Shown here piece by piece: positions 35,788 through 47,641 of a stretch of DNA of 64,000 bases (position 1 is its first letter; each line of letters begins with the position of its first letter). The notes under the pieces are model-generated. The model saw only the letters and a program-made list of their open reading frames with translations. It was not told where the DNA came from and ran no database searches. The position numbers were made by a program, and so were the translations under genes. Location of the stretch: assembly GCF_000237925.1 (NCBI RefSeq), contig NC_031496.1, positions 18,310,245 through 18,374,244 on the forward strand. Direction: 5' to 3'. The DNA comes from Schistosoma mansoni. Its lineage: Eukaryota; Platyhelminthes; Trematoda; Strigeidida; Schistosomatidae.

Positions 35788-36213
35788 TATTGTTTACTTG
35801 AATCTTCCCACTAATTTCTAGGACTGTAATTGATCAGTTTCTTATTGGCATATGTGCATACTGTGCGTATTGCCTTAATTCACAAGCATTCTAAGTAAAG
35901 GTGGATAGTGGCTAGCAGTGGAATCCATGACGCACGTTTCGTCCTATTTGGGTATCTTCAGCTGAGAAGATTCAAGTAAACAACACCAGGTGAATTTAAA
36001 CTTCACCGCAGTGTACAAGCAAGAGGTTATCAGGACTCAGTATCTAAGTGAATAACGTGATAGTATTTGAAGCGAACGGTACTGGGTTGGAGTCCCCGAA
36101 TGAACATCATCTTTGGGATGTAGGTACATACTAGCTGATGAGTCCCAAATAGGATGAAACGCGCATCCTGGATTCCACTGCTAGCTACTATCTACCTTTG
36201 CTTAAAACTGTGA
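35788..36213 (+). repeat. Type A SINE composite: minus tail and ribozyme joined to plus unit
   Basis: A minus-strand tail plus ribozyme core (35788-35965) switches to a plus-strand unit that starts in the tail (AGAAGATTCAAGTAAACA) and runs through leader, A and B boxes and ribozyme to CTACCTTTGCTTA. Confidence 0.85.
36129..36173 (+). ncRNA. Hammerhead ribozyme, core intact
   Basis: Core CTGATGA (36135-36141), stem II GTCC/GGAT with one wobble pair, GAAAC, and ATC as a permitted cut triplet. Confidence 0.7.
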
Positions 36214-36364
36214 TAATTTTATAATAAATATTTCAAATAGCTTGGTGTAAATTTGTTTAATATTTATATGTTAATATTTCCTTCAGTAAAAGTGTATTCA
36301 GTTCTTCGGTCATTTTTTCAATAAAAAAAGATTTTAATTTCCATAATCATTCATATTTTGTGAC

Positions 36365-36470
36365 GAGCTAGAACTAGAAAGGAAGGCCCAGGACAGAGTG
36401 AGTTGAAGATTGCTGGCCGGCGGCCTATGCTCCATTGGGTTTAACAGGCGTAATTATGTAAGTAAGTAAC
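36365..36470 (+). mobile_element. RTE/SR2-like LINE, extreme 3' end
   Basis: Encodes ELELERKAQDRVS and then LLAGGLCSIG, followed by GGCGTAATTATGTAAGTAAG. A 5'-truncated short copy, 150 bp from a type A SINE. Confidence 0.8.
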
Positions 36471-36969
36471 GTTTTGACTCTATTCAAATTTATTAATTTG
36501 GGCGCCACTTATCAACAAAAAATACACATATAACTAAGTAAAATAAAAATATAATAAACATATTTGTAATTCGTATGTGATGCTCGAGAAAATAAAAGGG
36601 TGTTTATATTTTTTCTCTTCATGAAATAACTACTTATGGAAAATCAACAACTTATAATCTATCAAATATATTGTTGAAAATATTTTTTTAACAATAAAAG
36701 CAGCCATTAAGAATCAACAGTTTTCAACAACAAAAAGAAACATCTAAAACGTCTAACGCCATAAGTAAACGTTAAAATTTCTACCTTCCTCACTAAAGCC
36801 TAGACTTAAGTCATACTACTGCATCACAGGATAGGTATGACATGCACTAGATTTTTCAAACATGAGTGACATACAACATCTAGAAATCACATCCTCTTGA
36901 TGTTTGGTTTCAGGTCACTGAAACAAACTTCGTTCACACTCGTTCCACAAATTAATGACTGTTTTGACT
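36471..36969. other. AT-rich non-coding DNA
   Basis: Nothing recognisable. Confidence 0.5.
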
Positions 36970-37130
36970 GAACAGCTCAACAGGTAATGAGTTCGGTGTT
37001 TGAAACTGGAAGTACTGGATCCGAGTCCTGGTACTATTACCAACACTGGGATTTTAGCATAATTCTGACAAGCTCCAGCTAAGACAAAACGCGCGTTCTG
37101 AATTCTAGCGGCACCAACAATCTACCTGTT
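36970..37130 (+). repeat. Type A hammerhead SINE, strongly decayed
   Basis: A diverged B box (GGATCCGAGTCCTGG) and a ribozyme remnant (CCAGCTAAGACAAAACGCGCG, in pieces), with stem II deleted. Confidence 0.65.
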
Positions 37131-37494
37131 TAACTAAAGGACCAGAACGTTTAGCTCTGACGACAAGTACAATACCACTAAACCATAGATTTGAGATCTA
37201 ATCATTCACTTTTTCAACTTAAAGCAATTTGTGACGTAGTGGGGGTTCAACACAAACGTCAACCATAGGTTCTTATCATTTTATAAATTTAGTTAACTCC
37301 ACACATCATAGCTTAAAACTAGAACTTTAGCAACTTGATTTCCAATTCAATCTTTATTTCTGAAATCTTTTCAAGACATTGAGATACTGTGAAATTTTAA
37401 AGCTTTCCTCCATTTTTATCATTAACTCAACAAATAATATCTATAATACGCAATATCAAATGAATTCTCTTTAGATAAACATTATTATTAAAAG
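37131..37494. other. AT-rich non-coding DNA
   Basis: Nothing recognisable. Confidence 0.5.
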
Positions 37495-38045
37495 GCTTTA
37501 TTCAACATTATATTTTTCGTACAATATAGAATTCTCAGCATACAGTATTTCAAAAGGTTTCCTCTAAATCAGAAAAGGGTTATTTCTGTCGATATTATAG
37601 TAATTTATTAGTTGAATTCGTGAGTCAGTTGAAGCTAGACCACCATGGAAAACCTGCAAGCACTGGATGACCATTTTGTCTTAGTACGGGACTCATCAGC
37701 AGTGCGCATCCACGATCCCTACTCGCGTGATTCGAACCTAGGACCTATCGGTTTCGCTTGCAAACGCTTAAGTTTTCTTTTCTTACTTCTTGATCGATCC
37801 TTGTGATAAATATTGAATAGTCGCCAGTTAGATGTTAGCAGTTCAGGAATCAAAATCTGAATAATGTTTATTCCTTTCAGTGTATATAGCCAGCAACCAC
37901 GATGTCTCTGATCGGGTTCCTTTGTGACTTGTACAGTGAAATGTCGTAAACTTTTCACAAACGCACTTGAATAGATTATGAGATTGTTGAAATATCCAGA
38001 TGGCAGGAACAGGTAATTCAGATTTTCAAACAGGCAGCCGATAAA
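37495..38045 (+). repeat. Unclassified dispersed repeat X, copy 2, split by a type B SINE
   Basis: The same blocks as 26165-26530, but interrupted between GTTTCCT (about 37563) and TTTTCTTACTTC (about 37780) by the type B SINE. Comparison with copy 1 gives an empty site, so the SINE inserted later. The 128-codon minus ORF that spans the junction is chance. Confidence 0.75.
37568..37772 (-). repeat. Type B hammerhead SINE inserted in repeat X
   Basis: On the minus strand: B box GGTTCGAATC, core CTGATGA, stem II GTCC/AGAC, a changed GAAA box (AAAA), the ATGGTGGTCTAGC tail, then an AT-rich 3' end that finishes in CAGAAATAACCC and a short flank. Both ends are defined by the empty site in repeat X, so this copy fixes the element length at roughly 200 bp. 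Confidence 0.8.
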
Positions 38046-38739
38046 AATTAAGAAATTCATCACATATGCTTGTAACGCTCTATATTCTTCAACATGATGT
38101 TTCATCTTTCATAAGACTCTTACTACTAAGTTAACTATTTTATTACTTGAAGGATACACATAATTAGTTATAACGTCTTATTTCTTTCCAAAGTTGTCAG
38201 AATGATAAAAATGTATAAATTCCCTTTATCCTATCATTCGATTATACTCTGATTTCGTCTGTATATACGAATATATAGTTAAATTTATTTGATATTCCTT
38301 ACAACTTAAAAAGTATCCATCATCAATGTTTATCGCTAGTTATTACTGTAATTACATTACGAGTCTAATTATATTTAAATAAAATCAATAAAGTAAGTCA
38401 ATGAAAAACAAAATATAAAACTAAAAAAAAAATGGCGCGAAATGAAAAGTGGATAAAATTAAAACAAAACAAAAAAATTTGAATAATAATTCATTCCTTT
38501 TATCAAAACTGTTAGTTCATATTTTACATATATAAAAATTGAAATTTATATATAAAAACAGATATTGTATCTATTCACTATGTATTATTTAATTTAGATA
38601 ATTAATTATTTCATTCAAACTATTTCTATTGTTAATCATTGTCATGGAAACAGATCAAACTGCTTATAAGAAATTTTCGTCTAAATTAGATCGAATAGTT
38701 TTACAGTATTTGAGCGCTGAGTTGATGTGAGACGTTTAA
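38046..38739. other. AT-rich non-coding DNA
   Basis: Nothing recognisable. Confidence 0.5.
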
Positions 38740-38920
38740 ATAGGAAGAATATATTTGTAAAATCTCAGCGAATGAATTTGAAGTAAATCCAACGTTTTGC
38801 TTAGCAATCCGGTCCAAGCTTTTTCAAGGAAAGCATATTTCTATGAAAAAGCTTGCCAGGCGAAACGTTGGATTTACTTCAAATTCATTCGCTGAGATTT
38901 TACAAATATATTCTTCCTAT
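38740..38920. repeat. Perfect 58 bp inverted repeat (long hairpin)
   Basis: Arms 38740-38797 and 38863-38920 are exact reverse complements over 58 bp, with a 65 bp centre. Inside the centre, AAGCTTTTTCA and TGAAAAAGCTT form a second, inner palindrome. No coding capacity and no flanking direct repeat are obvious. It could be a small foldback element, a recent inverted duplication or a hairpin RNA gene. Confidence 0.9.
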
Positions 38921-39224
38921 GTAAGATTAATCCTTATTGAATTTTTTTCCATGTAGCCACAAATTAAAACACATTGCTACTCATTGAATTTAAATCAGTA
39001 GTTATAAGGTTGTTATTATTATAGAGATTTTGAATGCAGTCCAAGATTTTTGTCATTTGTAGTCTAAAATTTGTATCCAACATTTAATCATTTCTGTTTC
39101 TAAATTTTATCTCCTATAAACAAAATGTAATTTATTACCATTATACATGGATATTTTATTAAGAATTAATAGGTTTCAATTTGAGTAATTCAATTAAATA
39201 CAATTGATTTTATTCATGTTAATT
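38921..39224. other. AT-rich non-coding DNA
   Basis: Nothing recognisable. Confidence 0.5.
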
Positions 39225-39295
39225 ATGATCATGATCTCAACTATTAAAATTACTATAATATCCACAAAACCGCTTCTGATAATAATCAACATATG
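39225..39295 (+). repeat. Type B SINE, tail-only fragment
   Basis: CATGATCTCAACTATTAAAA through CCACAAAACCGCTTCTGATA, identical in order to the 3' end of the type B family. Confidence 0.7.
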
Positions 39296-39454
39296 CTGAC
39301 TAGTGACTGACTCCAAGAGGTATTTCCTGGAGTTCTAGTGAAAAGCAGTGACCAATGAAGTTCAACCAGGTCTGTTGTGAGATAGTAACTCATTGAAGAT
39401 ATTGGTGGATGTGTCGCTCACTTTCGTGGACCGGTTGAAGTTAGACATCAACAC

Positions 39455-39660
39455 CATAGGATGCCAGCTTAGTGGTCTAAAGGTTAAGCGCTCGCGCGCG
39501 AAACTGATAAGTCCTGGGTTCGAATCTCGTGAGGCGGGATCGTGAATGCTTACTGCTGAGAAGCCCTAAAATAAAACGAAACGGTCGCACAGTGCTTCCA
39601 GGTTTTCCCTGGTGGTCTAGCTTCAAATGATTCATGATCTCAACTATTAAAATTAATTAT
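39455..39660 (+). repeat. Type B hammerhead SINE, near full length
   Basis: Head (AGCTTAGTGGTCTAAAGGTTAAG), B box GGGTTCGAATCTC, a ribozyme remnant with broken stem II and core CTGAGAA, and the tail CTGGTGGTCTAGCTTCAA. Confidence 0.8.
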
Positions 39661-41621
39661 GACTGTCTATTATTCGATATTTATAACAATGTTCTACATA
39701 CTGAAAAATCCTACTTATGTATTCATTTTTTAAGAGTAACCTATAGTCTATCAATCCAATGACTATGTGAAAACATTTTGTGAGAACACAACTAAAAGTC
39801 TAAGTGGAATAAAATAGGCATTAAGTGATTAAATGAACAAATGAAGCATTACAAATAGACATAGTGTTGTTTTAGACTTTAATCAGTCATGAATAACTTA
39901 ATTCCAGAAAAAATCATTGGTTATAATTTCTATACTGGGTAACATATTCATTGTTTTTATGATTGATAGATAAATAGGGAGGAAAAAACAACTGGAATAA
40001 ACATTTATCGCTTCAGTAGAAATGTAACATAAAGGTAAAAGTGATGGGATGACGTTATAATCATTGGTAGGGCAGTTTAAGAAAATAAAACCATATCAAA
40101 TTGAAAAGATACGATATTCAATACGCAGAAGATATATGACTGGTTTTTAGTGATACCAATTGAAATTACAAATAATCTTAAATTTATATTATACAGTTTT
40201 AAACGAAGTATTTGCCTTAAACCTTGCCAATTTCTGGATTAATAATTTGGATATATAACTAGAGCCTGATAAGAATTTATTTTAAAAAAAGATTATCCAT
40301 CCATATATCAGTGTTGAAACTAAAATTACCATCCTAAAACTATACTTGTCTTATCAATCTTAAATTTATGAAAAAAATTATCTCATTTTAAGAATGAAAA
40401 TTCTAGAAAAACTACCGACGTAAGCTAAAATGTAAGAAAATGTGCCAAACGTTTTTGTAACAAATTTTTGCACTATAGTAATAGTACTACATATACACAC
40501 TGTTATCATTCTGTATAGGTTTTAGGATACGCCTTACAGTTATAAGTAGCGTGGCTGTAAAGAGCATGACTGACCTAGTACTTGAATGCGGCACACTGAA
40601 ATGTAGTAATGCTTAATGAGTTACATTGTGGACTAACTGAAACTGAAATTTTCACCTCATAAAATTCTACTACAACAGTAACATGTTTTCCACAAATTAT
40701 AAAGATCCTGAGTTTGATTCCATATGGAACAACCAAGGTGCATTATCAAGAAGTCGAAAACTGGTATCAAATCACTTCTGTAAATCAATCTTAGCGTGAA
40801 CAAAAAAGCACTGCCTATAAAAATATGCAAATGATGGTTATTTAAGACATGAATTTAATAACAGTTGTACGTTATAAAATAACTGGAACAAACTACATTA
40901 TCCCATTTACAAATTTAACATACTACATTAATAAACTTTAGGTTTTTTAACCAACAAAATCAAAATGTTAACTTTTTGCGGTTTCAGAATGAAAAACCCT
41001 CAAATGAAAAGAATAAATAGCAGACGTTCAACTTTTCTACCAAGATACAAATGATTACATCTACTTAATGGATAATTTTCTATTATCATCTACTAGTTAT
41101 TCAAATGAAATCTTTTGAATGACTAATGAATCACTCTTTTTGTTTTAAATAAAGTTTCTGTAATATATTACTCTTAATCAAATGGTTAACACTTTTTTCA
41201 TATTTTGAAGAATACAATACACATAGCTGAAGCCATTGGAATCCATGTTCACAAACCGAACCTTTGTATCCAAAAGAAGTTTATACAACCACTCTCGCTA
41301 TCTTAGCCATCGGTATAGCGGAGTCTGTAGCAGAACTTTGGTAAACAATTTTCTTATTCCTTCCACTTTTTGTATTTTTGTATTTTACTTATTCTCTTTA
41401 TTCATCTCTCGATTCTTACATAACCACTATATTACTGACTATTCATCAAAATATTTTGTTAGTTCTTTCTTCTCTTTTTTTATATATTATGCAACGTGAC
41501 AACTGATTGATTTTCGAATAATTACTTTGAATATTATGAATCCTCTTTCTTCCAATTAATTGATGTTAATTTATAATCGATATGTCATTATATAATTATT
41601 ACGTAACGTATCTACTCGAAG
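39661..41621. other. AT-rich non-coding DNA
   Basis: No gene or repeat recognised. ORF 41236-41499 has no recognisable motif. Confidence 0.4.
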
Positions 41622-41825
41622 AGTGTTATTTCGTTATCAGAAGGGATTTTGTGGATATTATAGTAATTTTAATAGTTGAGATCATGGATCAATTGAAGCT
41701 AGACCACCATGGAAAACCTGGAAGCACTGGACGGTCGTCTCGTCCTATTGTGAGACTCCTCAGAAGTGCATATTCACGATCCGCCTCGCGTGATTCGAAC
41801 CCAGAACCTATCAGTTATTTCATCA
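41622..41825 (-). repeat. Type B hammerhead SINE, minus strand
   Basis: Tail (from AGAAGGGATTTTGTGG), ribozyme with core CTGAGGA kept but GAAA changed to GAGA, and B box GGTTCGAATC. It lies next to the AT microsatellite at 41835. Confidence 0.8.
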
Positions 41826-41831
41826 TTGTAA

Positions 41832-41834
<3 letters not shown>

Positions 41835-41872
<38 letters not shown>
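41835..41872. repeat. (AT)n microsatellite
   Basis: About 18 AT units. Confidence 0.95.
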
Positions 41873-41875
<3 letters not shown>

Positions 41876-41926
41876 TGGAAAGTATTGCCTTTTATTTGTT
41901 TCGTCCCTCGGTCTTATATCCCGACT

Positions 41927-42388
41927 TTAATTCAGGTGTCTTAGCCACACTTTGTGTTCTTCAATTTTTTTTGCTTGGTTTTTTGTTATTTGATCTTGGT
42001 TAAATATCTTCCTTTTATTATTTATTTTTATGTTGTATGTTGCCGGACCATTTCCAATGAAGTCGTGTTTGACTACACTCAAGGTCATAGTGTGTTTCTG
42101 TGTATGACTGTCAACCTTTGCTTGTCCTCTTGGAAAGGTTTCTGGAATCCCTGAAGATAAAAACTTGATCCCATCTTGTTGGGCATACTTCCATTGGTTT
42201 TCAGGTATCGAAATCATGTTTATCAAATATTCCTTTCGTTGTTTAACACTTCTGTTTGCGCTGGAGAAACTCTTGACTGTATAGAACAGGTTGTACTGTT
42301 TAAGGAATTTAGTAACTTTGAAATAATTAATTTTCCTTCTTAAATTGGAACCGTTTAAGTAGAACACAGTGTTTGTATCTTCGCCTTA
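41927..42388 (-). CDS. Unidentified ORF, possible terminal exon of a host gene
   Basis: I do not recognise this protein. The open frame runs about 150 codons to a stop at 41927. Upstream it can start after a 3' splice-like AAATAAG near 42390, giving GEDTNTVFYLNGSNLRRKI as the first residues. The peptide is basic and soluble-looking, with no membrane segment. It includes ENQWKYAQQDGIKFLSSGIP and a Lys-rich, possibly helical C-terminus (KNQAKKIEEHKVWLRHLN). It shows no repeat homology in the window and its codon use is not low-complexity, unlike most chance ORFs here. It could be the last exon of a gene whose other exons lie beyond the fossils to the right, or part of a mobile element. No function is proposed. 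Confidence 0.35.
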
Positions 42389-42539
42389 TTTAATACAAGT
42401 CAATCAAAACTCTTCCTACGCTATACAGAAGAAGGCTGTGTGGTCTAATAGAACGAATTTTGTTTCGTTAGTTCAGCGTTCAAATTGAATATCGGTATTT
42501 TGGTTATTACAAATCAAAAACTGAAAATTACTGAGATCC

Positions 42540-44420
42540 CTGATATACGCAGCTAGACATTTACCATGGGCTCAATGTCAGACCGTGTAGAAATGCATGC
42601 AGATTCACCTGCAGGCATACGACGAGTCCTTTCTGACGCAGTTGCAGCTCATGATCTTAATGTTTGGTAGTGTAATGCACATAGTAAAGTTGGCTCTACG
42701 ATCACCTTATCAGAGTTGAAAGAAAGACAGTTGAGGGAACGAGAAATGTTAGAAAATAGGGAATTAAAGGATAGACAAAATAAAACGTGCTGTGCGCCCG
42801 AAGAGAATTTGGGTCCTTAAGGCTAAAAGGGAACATGATTAGTGAAGTACCTTCTGCCTCCGATTATCATGATGAACGACAGATTTATTTTATTTTGTTT
42901 GAACACATAAATATTGGTACAAGGGTGCACCAGACATATATGCGTCACACAAATAATTGTCATTTCATTTTAATTGTCTGAGCGCTATGACACTCCCCGG
43001 GTGCCAAGACCGAAGCAGGTGGTTTTCTTAGGGGGCTACATCCCGAGCCTTTGAACCAAAGGTTTGATCCACAAGGCAGTGAAGCATCGTGAAGGGGTGC
43101 AGTCCCATGGTTCATATGCCTTCAGTTCTATCAGTATCCTGGGGCTCATGCGCACCACTGGTTTGGAATCAGGGTTTCCAACTCCCCTAGGTGGGCTTTC
43201 AGCGTCCACCGACCTGGTTAAAACGCCAGATATTCGCTTCTCGTCCTCTAAATTTCGTAAACAACACCCCTACCACGAAAAAGGCAGAGGGTAGGACTTC
43301 CCTGGCAGAGGCTATATACGCGTGGCCATGTGAGAGCATTTCGAGAGGGAGAGCGGACTCTCCCCACTCTCGGCCGTACCAGGGCATTTGGAGCAGACGA
43401 ACGACAGAAGTATGTTCACAGTTTCTTAAGTCATTTTCGCATGACTTTACAGACAACTACTCTTCAAAAAATCAAAAATAATAGGTTATCCAGAGAGGAA
43501 GAATAGGGAAGTTATTTTGTCATTGCCTAGCTCCCGAAAGTAGAATTAGGTAGTTTTGATAGTCAACCAGCAAAGAAATGGAATTATACGAGATGGTTTA
43601 AACTAAATTTTGTGTTCAAGGTTGAAAATATTTGTCAGAGACTCATGCTTTTGCCACATAATTGTAAAGAAGAATTCGACAAACCATAGGGAAATGCATC
43701 ATGCCTCCACCATCGTATGGTTGTTGTAGAACATGAGGTATACTGAAACGGTTGTTTGGTGGAACACACGAAGTTAGCTGGGCCTTGCTAAAAGATTTCA
43801 CTAAATGTTCATGCACGGAGCACGATGGCACAGAAACTCTGTACAAGCTAGTAATGAAAATGGGTGCAAATGGATTGCCAAGCGGATCTCAGCTCTTTAA
43901 GAAAACATAGTAACGACGTTACCTCCAGCTTTGCGGATGAAATGGACTGGGAGGGTCAGAAGAATAATAGAAAATGGTCGGGAACTTACATTTGCCGAGT
44001 CAACAGAGTTAGCATCATCTAGTGCATGAATATTATTCAGTAGATTCGGGTAGATTACAAAAAGTAGTAAATAAACTTTCATCAAGGTAACCTGCTCCAC
44101 ATAGGGGCCGTCCTTCGACAAAGTCAGTATCAAGTCATCATGTATTGTATGCGGCGAGAGTCACATAATTGATAAATGTTCCCGATTCCTCCCATTAGCA
44201 GTCAACGATAGGTGCGCAAAGGTGAGAGATAAATGCCTGTGTTCTTCTTGTCCTAAGGAAAGCCACAGATCAACGGATTGTAAAGCTCGCGTCATATATA
44301 ATGTCAAAGGTTGTAAACGTTTTTTTTGCAGGTCCCTATGGTCTTCAGTAATAACGCTGCGATTGTGTTCAGATTTGTCATCAAAGTTTTAATCATAGAG
44401 CATGAACTTCCGATGTCTCA
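42540..44420 (+). mobile_element. BEL/Pao LTR retrotransposon fossil, gag region, split by repeat Y
   Basis: A gag-like start near 42567, a middle gag portion around 43490-44130, and a Cys-rich zinc-knuckle region near 44206-44330 of the type seen in BEL/Pao gag proteins (the Sinbad and Saci-1 families of S. mansoni). Repeat Y interrupts it at about 42880-43440. It is clearly broken in many places. No protease or polymerase part was recognised, and no LTR pair. It is an old fragment. Confidence 0.65.
42880..43440 (+). repeat. Unclassified dispersed repeat Y, copy 2, inside the BEL/Pao fossil
   Basis: The same blocks as 8850-9385: AAATATTGGTACAAGG, CCGAAGCAGGTGGTTTTC, GCAGTCCCATGGT, CAACTCCCCTAGGTGG, ATACGCGTGGCCAT and CGGCCGTACCAGGGCATTTG. 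It sits between two gag portions, so it inserted after the BEL/Pao element. Confidence 0.8.
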
Positions 44421-44875
44421 ACAAAGTTTATGTTCATTTATCAGGCTCTATACGCCTTGAAAATTTCAGACTGGTAAATATTTGCTCACTAGGATACCGT
44501 ATGAAGTATGATCTAACGCATATTTTATACAATGTCTCTCGGATGATTAACAATACATTGAGCACTTCCAAGACATAACAATGTGCTAAACATCTGCTTC
44601 ATACAATGAGAGCAGCTAATAATGAGTGGTAAGCCTCTTTTTAACAGCTCTGAAACAAACGCACTCTTTCGAACTGAAAAGTATATTATTCAACAAACAA
44701 CTTTAAAACTGACTGGAACTAGTGCAATGGAGTGACTAGACTATCACCTACTAGACATTAGTCGAAATCTCATGCTGTACTGAAACGACAAGAAATGAAA
44801 GCTATGAAATCAATAAGTTTATACAGGCTCATGATAAAGTTGTAGCAGTAAAGAAATCCCCAAAATCAGTAGCTC
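44421..44875. other. Sequence between the two LTR fossils
   Basis: No gene was recognised. Part may belong to either fossil. Confidence 0.4.
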
Positions 44876-47470
44876 TGTGAGTGTTCGACATTGGATGCTG
44901 ACCACACTAGTTTTATTGGACTCACCTAGCTGAAGGCACTCGGTCATGCATCCGCACCAGGTCACCAGTGAGATTGATGTGCTCAACGTCTCCTGCGATC
45001 ACTAGCCAGTTTAGATCAGTCACTTCTCGATATTTTGATAACTAATCAAATATACCTTCGAACGTCCTCGCTTCTGACTTTTTCTTTCACTGGGTGGGTA
45101 CGATTCAATTATAGGTGTTGCTGGCTAAATTGTTGTCAAACTAGAATACCTTTGGCATCTACATTGATGAGTCCGACGTGATCTGGTACAACAACCCATA
45201 AACTGTGAGTCTGTTCCTTTTTGGAACTTCATAAATTATTGTTTTTCATTATTTTTTATATATTGTGATATTTTTCTCGTATTTTTGAATATTTTTCCCT
45301 CGTTTATCCCTATAATTTAAATTCGCCAAGACAGTTCAAACTCCTAAGTTACTTAAGGTCAAGGCTCTTACACCACTCTCGTTTCAGCTAATGCCTTTTT
45401 GGCCGGACAATATCGAAGCTTGGTTCTGCTGCGCAGAGGCCAGCTTCTACGAGCACGGCGTGAACGACAAAAGTACACAATTTCTCGCGGTAGTAAGGGC
45501 ACTACTGTGCGAATTCGACAGATATCTATCACCTAGTATGTTTAATAGTGATGTTTCTGTACCCTAAGAAACACAGAAACGATTTATTCTTAAAAGCGCA
45601 GATCTAACCGATCTATAAAGGCTGGACCAATTCCTTAATAATATCGACCTACAACATGGTTCCGCGACAGATATGTTGCTAGGAATGAGAGAGGATATCG
45701 GACAAATAAATTTCGATGATGGACTATTCAAACAACTTTGCTTATCCAAACTTCCACAACAGGTGAAAGCTGTGCTGGTCTTGTTTCAAAATAACGCCGT
45801 AGACGAGCTGGCTGCATCTGCTGACTGCATCCTAGAAATCACGAGGTCTTCGAATGCCGAAGTTTTTTCAGTCAAAGAAAGACCTCAAACGACCCAGAAT
45901 GATATTACGGAATTGTGTCACACGCTTACAAGTTATCTTGGATTTCGTAATGACCGTAAACAGTCATATGCCCAGCTAAGAAGCACTTCACGTAGGCGAT
46001 TTATCTCCAGACCACAAGAGACGGATAACTCCGACTGGTGCTGGTATCATAACCAGCATGGGAAGTCTTTCAGAAATGGCAGAAAAACCTGCAATTAACC
46101 GAACTCAAAATCGGCGGACACAAAAAACAATTTGGGAAACTTACCAGCCGGCACGCGTTAGCAGCAACTGTAGCCAGCGAACATTGCCGTCTATTATACG
46201 TCGCAGGTGTGATTTCGAAAGTACACTACCTCGTCTATAGTGGCGCAGAAGTTAGCGTTATTCCTGCAAATTCTAACGAACAGCTTAACGAATCTGTTTT
46301 TGAACTTACAGGCGGCAAACTCTAAACTAATCGCCACATATGGAAAATAGTACGTGGGTCTACGCAAACCCATTCACTGGATCTTCGTTGTTGCAGATGT
46401 TTCTATACCAATCATTGGTATAGACTTGCTATAACACCACAATCTGCTCATCAATACGCGCAAAGGAGTCCAGTGGACGGAAACACTAAGGTATTTGCTT
46501 GCGTACTTCATTTTTTGGTCGCAGATTATCTCAAGTCACAATTAGGCACACAATAGACTCATTATATCAACCATTACTCGATAAGTACTCTGGGATATAT
46601 CAACCGCGACCGAAATTGCCGTGTGTAACCAGCAATGTTACACATCACATCACGACTAAGGGACCACCTGTATCCTCAAAAGCACGCCGTCTAGCTCCCG
46701 AAAAGCTGAGGTTGACCAAAAACGAGTTCGACCACATGATAGAGCTGAGAATCATTCGACCGTCAAACAACCCATGGGCACTCCCTTGCATATGGTCCCT
46801 AAAAAGGACAGCAATGATTGGCGTCCAACTGGTGATTATCGGCGTCTGAATGCTAAAACCATTCCCGATCGTTACCCGTTGCCCCACATTCACGATTTGA
46901 CAGCTACCTTGAAAGGTACAACTGTCTTTTCGAAAATCGACTTAGTTAAGGCTTACAACCAAATACCTATGGCTACTGACGACATTCCAAAACCGCCATT
47001 ATAACTCCTTTCGGCCTCTACGAATTCTTACTAAAGCCTTTCGGCCTAAGAAATGAGGCTCAAACCTTCCGAAGGTTCATAGATGACGTCTTCCGAGGAC
47101 ACAACTTCATAGATACATATTTTGATGACTGCTCGATAGCGATTCCGGACAGAGAATCCCATCTCCAGCATCCGGGAATTATGTTCGAACGACTGAAAGA
47201 GCATCGCATTACTGTAAACATTCAGAAATGCCAAATCGGGACCGACTCCTTAGATTTCCTAGGACACACTAGTATCCGATCTCTTAGAAGCAAAGTGGAG
47301 GCCATTCTGGATTACCGAAAAACAACCACCATCTGACAAGTGGGCACATTTAACGGCCTTGTAAGTTTCTATAGACGGTTCATACCAAAATCTGCGTCCC
47401 TTATGAAACCGCTAACCGACCATCCGCATCAGATAACCAAACGAATTGTCGTACTAGTAAGAGAAATCAA
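44876..47470 (+). mobile_element. Ty3/Gypsy LTR retrotransposon fossil, Boudicca-like, 3' truncated
   Basis: A probable LTR and leader start near 44876 (TGTGAGTGTTCGAC). Gag-derived sequence follows (about 45350-46100, with the PFWPDNIEAWFCCAEA-type opening of Boudicca gag), then protease-like sequence (46140-46490) and reverse transcriptase (46500-47460, with [12 protein letters not shown] and FLGH). RNase H, integrase and a 3' LTR are absent. It is broken in several places, roughly half a dozen. It ends about 140 bp before the 5' end of ATP6V1G, same strand. The family name rests on remembered similarity to S. mansoni Boudicca. Confidence 0.8.
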
Positions 47471-47641
47471 CTGAAATAGATCTCTACACTAAAGTGGGTT
47501 ATGATTTGAATAGGAAATATGTTTCCATGATTAAAATTTCAGTAAATAAAACTCAATAATGAGTAAAAAATTATCAGCTCCATTCTAATTATTGGACATT
47601 GCTGAGAGGTATGTTCAAAACAGAAACCAACATTACAGGAT
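47471..47641 (+). promoter_or_regulatory. ATP6V1G upstream region with micro-intron or trans-splice acceptor
   Basis: This is the whole space between the Gypsy fossil and the start codon. GAG|GTATGT at 47609 and TTACAG| at 47638 bracket a 30 bp segment that could be a 5'-UTR micro-intron like the two inside the gene. Alternatively, the acceptor alone at 47638, 3 bp before the start codon, could receive a schistosome spliced leader. The sequence cannot decide between them. Confidence 0.4.

Noticed and set aside
37719-38105. 128-codon minus ORF
   Set aside because: It spans the junction of a SINE and repeat X, so it cannot be an ancestral gene.
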